From contig JANFAH010000001.1 of NCBI GenBank assembly GCA_024663395.1, positions 186,001-250,000 of the forward strand: a stretch of 64,000 nucleotides of DNA, given 5' to 3'. The notes beneath the pieces were generated by a model. The model saw nothing but the letters and a program-made list of their open reading frames with translations. It did not search any database and was not told the DNA's origin. Within the stretch, counting starts at the first letter, position 1, and each line of letters opens with the position of its first letter. This document shows positions 57,648-64,000 of the stretch, in pieces. This DNA comes from Pisolithus tinctorius. Its lineage: Eukaryota; Basidiomycota; Agaricomycetes; Boletales; Pisolithaceae. The translations under genes and the position numbers were made by a program.

Positions 57648-58363
57648 TGTGTCAAGTCCGGGCCTACTCTGACCAACTCCGACACTTAACAAGGTCTGGA
57701 GAAGGGTTTGGAAGCAAGTCCGACACAGAAGAACAGAACTCTGACTAGTGGAGTGTCGGCAGGAATGAAGACTGCCAAGACAAAGGTGGAGTGGAGTGAG
57801 GGCGTCGGGTTTAGCTTGTGCACTACCCCCTTGCACAATCTCAGCCCTCATATTTCAGAGGGAGAGTACAGACGGAGAGTTGGAGATAACTCTGACAGGC
57901 AGAAGACGGAATCAGAGGGAGTAGGAACTAAGTTGATATTCATACTGAAGAACAGCAGAGTACAGTACATGCTTTTATACTGCTACAGAGGTACAGTAAT
58001 CGGAATCGGAACTGACATACGGAGACTCATAAATTTTCAAGTAAAATTTCCTGGACAATGAATGAAGGGTAGATGGAGGACATATGAATGGGTAACACAG
58101 AACATCCAGAAAAGGAAACAGTCCAGGTGCTGGACCATGCAGTGAGCATGCTGCAGAGTACCTGACTGTGAAGGTAGTCACATGACCCCTCAGAGAACAG
58201 ACTGCTCAGTCCGGTAGGAGAGCAACACAAGTCCGACAGCAGTCAGAGCGGAGATGGTTCGCAACCAACAGAAGTTGGGTGGAGTTGGTGCGGAGTGAGT
58301 GGATGACCGGCGGAAAAGGTTGTGGAGCAAGCAAAGACTTATGACGAATGCATGGTTATGACA
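57648..58363 (-). repeat. Probable 3' LTR of the chromovirus
   Basis: On the minus strand the sequence starts TGTCATAACCATGC at 58363, directly after a purine tract (AAGGAGGGGGCAC, 58364-58376). It has TATAAAA at 57979-57973 and a probable CA end near 57648. Only one LTR is in the window, so the lower boundary is inferred. Confidence 0.5.
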
Positions 58364-58558
58364 GTGCCCCCTCCTTAGGGCCTGAACCCCTGAAGGCTGC
58401 ATGTATGGGATGAGATCAACACGAGTTGATCATTTGAAATTATTTTGATGCCTTGAGGATGATGGCTTTAGCTGTGGTGGAGCTCTGTTGGAGTTCGAAG
58501 TACTGCTTAAAAACACGTGTTAGGGTACCGAACCTTCGTACCTTCTTCCCTCATCACC

Positions 58559-59791
58559 ATGTCCTTCCAGCACAAGAACACAACCCCCCAGCCAACCCCA
58601 GGCCACTCCTGCGACTACTCCCAAGTCGCAGACAACGCATTGGTCGTCCTTACTGACGACTCAACCGACACCAAGCACGAGAAGAACACGGAGAAAGCAT
58701 GTCAGCAAGTGGAGGCGGAGCAGAGAGAGAAAGAGCACGAGGCGGAGCGTAAGGCCAAATGGGAGGAGGCCAGATGACGAAAGGCAGAGGAGGCGTGACT
58801 GGAGGTGGAGCAGAGACAGAGAGAGGAGGAGGAAGTGCAGTGGAAGAAGGCAGCAGAGGAAGAGGCCGAAAGGCAAAGACAGAGAGCAGTGGAAGAGGCA
58901 GAGAAGCAGAGGCAGAGGGCCCAGGCCAGGCAGGATGAGGCCGCACAAAGGTGAGTGACAGAATCCTACAAGTCAGGCGGAGCTGACTTGTATTTTTATT
59001 TCAGGTTAAGCAGTGTGGTCTACGATGTCAACACTGCCCAGAGGGTCCCTGGGACCTCTGTGGTGGTCACCGTGACCAGGCGGCCCCCTTGCACTTGCTG
59101 CATAGCGAGTCTGATGGCAGGTCAGTGCGAGCCAGGGCAAGGTAAGACCAGGGCCTGCATGCCCTGCCACAACAAGAAGAAAACCTGCAGCTGGATGCAG
59201 GAAGAGGTGGCAGCGGGACCTTCGCGGAAGAGGGCAGGGACAGGGAGCTCCCAAGGGGAGAAGAAGAAGAAGCCACAAGGGAAGGGGAAGGTGAGGGCGA
59301 TGGAGACGGAGGAGGCAGATGATGAGTGGGAGGTAGGCAGAGAAGAAGATGAGCCTGTGACCCCACTCAAGGGTCCCTCAGGTGTGGGAGTCCACATGTG
59401 GTGGGCGGAGTGCGAGTGCGAGTGACAGCTGCAGGCCATGGAGAGGCAGGCCAAAGTGCATGAGGTCACTGTGCTGGCCTTCGAGAGGATGGCAGAGGCT
59501 GCGGAGCGGATGGTGGAGGCTGCGGAGCAGACAGCCGATGAATGGGGGCTGTACCATGCCTGGGCAGAGTGGGCAGAGATGAGGAGAAGGGAGGATGTGC
59601 GTGAGGCCAGGGTGGCTGAGTTTGAATGCACAGGAGGAGGATGGAAGAGGCCACAGTCGGAGGCGGAGGGAAAGTTCAAGGAGGCAGATGAAGGTGCAGA
59701 GGGGGATAACAAGGAAGAGGGAGAAGTCGGAGGAGAGCAGGATGGTGGAGAGGAACAGGAGGGTGGTGGAGAAACAGCGATGGAGGAGTAG
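58559..59791 (+). pseudogene. Antisense Zn-cluster/coiled-coil ORF inside the chromovirus, with three stops
   Basis: Plus-strand gene tail-to-tail with minus-strand pol, between pol and the 3' LTR. Starts MSFQHKNTTPQPTPGHSC. The first part is a long charged helix (QQVEAEQREKEHEAERKAKW; QRQREEEEVQW). A GT-AG intron (about 58951-59004) leads to exon 2 with a Cys cluster: PPCTCC...GQCEPGQGK...ACMPCHNKKKTC, close to the pattern of fungal Zn-binding modules. Basic (GPSRKRAGTG, EKKKKPQGKGK) and acidic segments follow, then a second helix (FERMAEAAERMVEAAEQTAD). In-frame TGA codons lie at 58775-58777, 58796-58798 and 59423-59425, each where Arg would continue the charged pattern, fitting CGA to TGA. 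Similar proteins are very abundant in Agaricomycete repeats; the role is unknown. Confidence 0.6.
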
Positions 59792-59977
59792 AGTAGTTTT
59801 TTCTATTATTATTATTATTTTTGTTTGTATATTTTTTGTACCACTACAAAATAGACTTGTGACTTTGTTCGCGACTCTGAGAAGTGAAATGGATAAGCGG
59901 AGAAAATTCTAAAGTACTTAAGGTAGTCCAGTAAGGGGCGGAGTTGGCCTGTGGAGGATGGTTATGTAGGCGGAGTA

Positions 59978-62900
59978 TTATGGTGGAGGTTGGTACAGGC
60001 CAGGTTTATGTGGATATCGTTCATGGAAAGCAGAGACTATGTCGGAAGTGTGATCCAGTTCAGTTGCAAGCAACCAAGAGGTTTCTTCATCGGTGTTCTT
60101 GTAACCAGCCCAGTGGACCAGGTACAAGAGTTGACAGTGGCAGCAGCGGCAGTCCACCTTAGAGTCAAGTATCTCTGATACTCCATACTCAAGGTCACCA
60201 TCGACATCCACTGGTGGAGGCAGAGGTTGTTGTCGGTTTGGGAAAGGGCTAGCCACTGCGGCTTCCAGTTGTGAGACATGGAAGACCGGATGTACCAAGT
60301 GCATAGAGTCAGGGAGCTTAAGGGTGACAGAATGTGTACCTGGCCTGGCCAAGATGGTGAATGGACCTAAGTACTTTTCAGAGAGTTTTTCCAAAGGACG
60401 AGTGGAGTGGAAGTACTTGGCTTTGATGTAGGCCTGTTCTCTGACCTTGAACTCAGGTGGTGTCACACACCAAAGGTGTTGTGGACATGGTTACAGCTGA
60501 CTCTGCCTAACTTGTTGACGAGTTGTGCACAATGCCCAAGCATGCAGATGAAGACTAAAGGCCTCATGCATAGAAAGACTGTTGGATGTTAACAGTCATC
60601 CTTCACACAAGAATGAGTCATCAGTGCTGAAGAGAAAAGAGGAAGCAGGTTAAGTGCACGTTAAAGGTTTTTAGTGCCCATGTACGGCATTCTGGTTTTT
60701 GTCATATCTCCACCATTTCCAAAGATATCGACTCGGTTCTCACACTCACTTAAAGTGCTCAGCCCCACGATTCTTCCTTCCAAATTTGGAGAGGATCCTC
60801 GCACCCTGCGCATTTCTAAAGCACTCCATCCATCAGATGCTCATTTTGCTAAGTCCATCAATCATGGCCACCTCTTTGTCAATCATCTCGCTTGTCTCAT
60901 TTGCCAGAGACAGTGGCTATGTATATCTGCCAGGCATTCCCACCAGCTTCTGTCCTGAAGCCCCCTGGTTCATCCTGTCATTGTCAGCCCCATCTCATCC
61001 CATGCAGCTTGGTCAGCATGTTCTCCTTGTCAGTATGACTTCCAGAAGGACATTCTTTGGTCGCCTCAGGTCTGTCACTTGGTTGGAAAGGTCTTATGTG
61101 GTCATTTCAGTCTCCCTGGTTGATGAAGCATATGGATCATTCCTCCCTGCTCCCTGCACTGTCTTTGTTCCAATCTCGTCCATCATTCTTCCCACATTGT
61201 GACAGCTGCAGTATAATCTACTGTCCTCCAGCCTCCCTGATCGCATTCATGATGAGTATGACATGCATCTTGCCTTCTTACTGCAAGATCCAGCAGAAGA
61301 CGTCCCCCCTTCTCCTCCTCCTCCATCAGAGCCCCGTTCATGAAGTTTTTGTTAACTTCACTGAGAGGATGAAAGGGTGGGAGACGTGATCATGTGTGCT
61401 CCCATTGCCCCACAGACCCCCAATGCCTTAGCCCCCTTTGACACCTGACTCATGCCCTTCAATTCTGGAATTAATACTTCCCTATCTGGAAACACTGTCC
61501 ATCTGTCATGCCATCTTTGGATCTAGAGATGTCTCTGCTGAGATCCAACTTGCATTGCCACCCCCTAATGTGATATCAGTGCGCTTACTCAGTTTCTGAT
61601 TCTATTTGACTCATTCTGTGATATTTTGACTATCCTTGACTCATTCATTGCCAATACTTACCAATCTTCTTTGCTTGCTTACTTTTCATTTCTTGCTTAC
61701 TCATCATGATTACTCAGTCCTTACTCATTACTTACCAAGTGTTTGTGCCTTGTTTGTCACAAGCTGTGCTCCCCCCTCAGTATATAAACCCCCATGTACT
61801 TAGCTACCCAAGAATCAATTCAGAATCAATCCAGAAGTCAGCTCAGCTCAGCATATCTTGTTGTTGACAGTTGAGGCTCATTTGGAAGAGTCTATCTGTC
61901 TTCATTTATATCATTGGTAGTTGAGGCTCCATCAAGGGTCTATCTACCTTCATTCATTCATCTGAAGTATCATCTGTGCTCTGTCAGCACACCTGCATAG
62001 TCATCCATCCACTCCTGCATAACTTGTCATCAACTTGTGCCAGGAGCATGTCTTATCAAAGTCCATCATCCCAAGTCCTTTCAGCTGAACACCTTCACTC
62101 TGTTCAGCATCCCCCATCCAATCATCACTTGCTTGTCTTCTCCTGCATAACTCGTCGTTGACTTGCACTAGGAGCACCTGCCATCAAAGTTTCCCTCACA
62201 CATTTTAGGTTCTCTGCCCTCCAGGTTCCATGGAGGTAAACCACCACTTGCTTGTATTTGTCTTTGGTGTTGGATTTGTTTGGTTTACACCAGCTTTCCA
62301 CACTTTGACTCACAGTGGAGGTATGTGTTTGGCATCTGCTGGACCCTGGTAGCACTGCTGAGCGGCAGACATTTCGGAGCAGAGGAAGTCATGAAGGGCG
62401 GAGAGCTCGACAACATAGTCGTGAGCCCTTGGAGAGGTGAAGTCTTGGTCAAGGACCACAGACAGACTTGGATGGTATCCCTTGTTAGCAAAGAAGGGAG
62501 AAACTCCAGTAGTTGCACTCGGTGTGTTATTGAAAGTGAACTCTGCTAGAGGTAAGAGCTCAGCCCAGTTGTCTTGTTGGTAGTTACAGTAGACACGAAG
62601 GTACTGCTCGAGAGTCTGGTTCGTTCGCTTGGTCTGGCCATTGCCTTCTGGGTGGTAACCTGAAGTGAAGTGAAGGCGCATATCAAGGGCTTTTCCTAGA
62701 GAGCGGAAGAAGTGTGAGACAAACTCAGGACCTCTGTCGGAGGTGACATTAGCTGGCACTCCGTGCTTGGAGAAAACATGGGTTAGGAAGAGCTTAGCGA
62801 GTTCGGCGGAGGTGACGGAGTCGTGGGTGGGGATGAACACTGCCTGTTTTGAGAGGCGGTCCACTACCATGAGTATGGTGGAGCAGCCATCAGAGTTTGG

Positions 62901-64000
62901 GAGGTGTTCGATGAAGTCCATGGAGATGGAGTTCCAGGGTCTCTCTGGGACAGGGAGTTGCTTCAGCAGACCATAAGGGCGGTGGCACAGAGTTTTGCTC
63001 CATCCACAGGCGGTGCAAGACCTGACATATTCCTTCATGTCGGAGCAGAGGTTAGGCCACACATAGTCCCTGCGGACGAGTTGCAGGGTGTGGTTTTGCC
63101 CAAAATGGCCTGCTAGAGGGTGGTCATGCTTAAACTGAAGCACTCGAAGGCAGAGGCCATCAATGTCAGGGACAAAGATGCGACTGTCAAGGCAGAGTAG
63201 ACTGTCGGAGTTGGAAGATGGTTGGTGGAGATGGGGTCAGAGGGTAGGGCAGAGATGATGTCAGAGTGCAAGCACTCAACATTGAAGACCATGGTGGCAT
63301 GGAGTACAGGTGCCATGAGGGTGGTGGTACAGAGGGACGATGCGAGTTGCTCCTGTGTAAACATAGGGCAGAGATTGTGAGGATTTACTTGTGCGTAGTC
63401 CCTACCCCCCCCCTTTGGGTAGACGTCCCAACGTCACATAAGTGCGTCAGGTTTGGCTCCTAAGCGGCCAGGTCAGAAGCAGATGGAAAGATTAAACTGT
63501 GAAAGGTACTCTGACCAGTGGGCCTGTCGACGAGTGAGAACCTTAGAGGTGGAGAAATACTCAAGGTTTTTGTGGTCCATCACCACGTTGACAGGTAAGG
63601 CAGAGCCTTCTAGGTAATGCTGCCAATGGCGGAAGGCCTCAAAGATCACCAACAGCTCCTTGTTGTGGGTATCACAATTGAGTTCTGGTGCGGTCATGGT
63701 CCAGGAGTAGAAAGCGACTGGGCAGAGTTCACTGTCGGAGCAGGTGATCAACAAAATGCCAGCAATGGCATAGTCGGAGGTGTCGGTTTCCACTGTGAGC
63801 AGAGCATCAGGGACCCAATGAGTGAGAATAGGAGCGGAGCTGAAGGCATCCTTCAGGTGGAGGAAAGTGGAGTGGCACTCCTCAGAAAAGTTCCAAGGAG
63901 CACCCTTTTGCGTGAGGTGAGTGAGTGGAACGACGATGTCAGAGTAGTTATTAATGAATCGTCTGTAGAAATTTGCAAAACCAAGGAAAGACTGGATGTC
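59978..64000 (-). pseudogene. Ty3/gypsy chromovirus pol (RNase H, integrase, chromodomain), interrupted and truncated by window end
   Basis: Minus-strand pol, read from high to low coordinate. RNase H: VETDTSDYAIAGIL, THNKELLVIFEAFRHW, VVMDHKNLEYFSTSKVLTRR (about 63793-63500). Then PGRLGAKPDAL with stops. The integrase has a zinc-binding HHCC part (HDHPLAGHFGQNHTLQLV, CTACGWSK), a catalytic core SISMDFIEHLPNSDG (Asp), HVTSDRG-type NVTSDRGPEFVSHFF (Asp) and YHPEGNGQTKRTNQTLEQY (Gl​u). After the insertion at 60461-62314 the frame resumes with TPPEFKVREQAYIKAKYF and MHLVHPVFHVSQLE, and ends with a chromodomain (LLYLVHWAGYKNTDEETSWL), stop at 59978. TGA codons at 63473-63475 and 63434-63436 replace Arg around PGRLGAKPDAL. 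Reverse transcriptase and the 5' LTR lie beyond the window. Confidence 0.88.
60461..62314. mobile_element. 1.85-kb LTR-like insertion inside the chromovirus integrase
   Basis: Splits the pol frame between IPP (right side, after QGPADAKH) and TPPEFKV (left side). The four bases GTGG lie on both sides (60457-60460 and 62315-62318). The insert starts TGTCACACACC and ends GACTCACA, i.e. TG...CA. A TATATAA at 61781-61787 with a CT-rich downstream part resembles an LTR promoter. I see no convincing coding sequence, so a large solo LTR or a non-autonomous element is the best reading. Confidence 0.6.

Noticed and set aside
60674..61389. Frames of 94-167 codons within the insertion in pol
   Set aside because: No retroelement or other protein motif; the composition is that of non-coding LTR-like DNA.

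Overview
The window is nuclear DNA of a filamentous basidiomycete, most likely an Agaricomycete. It has many GT-AG introns of about 45-60 bp, two class I hydrophobin genes, and transposable elements typical of mushroom-forming fungi: Plavaka, KDZ (Kyakuja-Dileera-Zisupton) with a Ulp1 tail, Crypton with a GCR1_C domain, Ty3/gypsy chromovirus, and integrase-core genes. Species cannot be told from the sequence alone. It reads as a transposon-rich accessory region; ordinary single-copy metabolic genes are almost absent.

Layout. 0-2.6 kb: shredded and re-duplicated pieces of RPB1 (RNA polymerase II largest subunit). 2.8-5.6 kb: a decayed Crypton (tyrosine recombinase plus GCR1_C). 6.0-6.5 kb: a broken copy of a gene whose intact paralogue lies at 14.7-16.0 kb. 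6.68-12.78 kb: a Plavaka element with matching ends and a 3-bp target duplication; it carries the transposase and two divergently transcribed companion genes, one DUF6532-like. 16.59-37.39 kb: a 20.8-kb segment bounded by inverted repeats of about 90-108 bp and by a 6-bp direct repeat (GAAGTG). This looks like a single giant DNA transposon. It holds an intron-bearing mitochondrial Hsp70 pseudogene, a long low-complexity gene, a small gene, an apparently intact KDZ transposase with a Ulp1 protease tail, a 1.3-kb gag-only LTR element, a decayed integrase-core gene, an intact Cys-rich gene and an intact BTB/POZ gene.

38.39-46.72 kb: an 8.3-kb near-perfect palindrome. Each arm is about 4 kb, contains an outer GGGCCC-rich array and an inner 161-bp satellite array, and the arms are separated by a 218-bp spacer. 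The architecture is that of a giant fold-back element. 48.8-51.0 and 55.6-57.6 kb: a direct duplication carrying two intact class I hydrophobin genes with their promoters; a short-chain dehydrogenase pseudogene lies between them. 57.65-64.0 kb: a minus-strand chromovirus (3' LTR, antisense Zn-cluster/coiled-coil ORF, chromodomain, integrase, RNase H). Its pol is split by a 1.85-kb LTR-like insertion and it runs off the window end.

A recurring theme is CpG decay. About a dozen premature stops are TGA where the protein family has Arg, consistent with CGA to TGA. They occur in the Crypton, the integrase-core gene, the Hsp70 copy and the chromovirus, while the KDZ, Plavaka, BTB, Cys-rich and hydrophobin genes are open. 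This contrast suggests methylation-linked decay of old elements next to younger, still intact ones. All family assignments are made by eye from recognisable motifs, without database searches.
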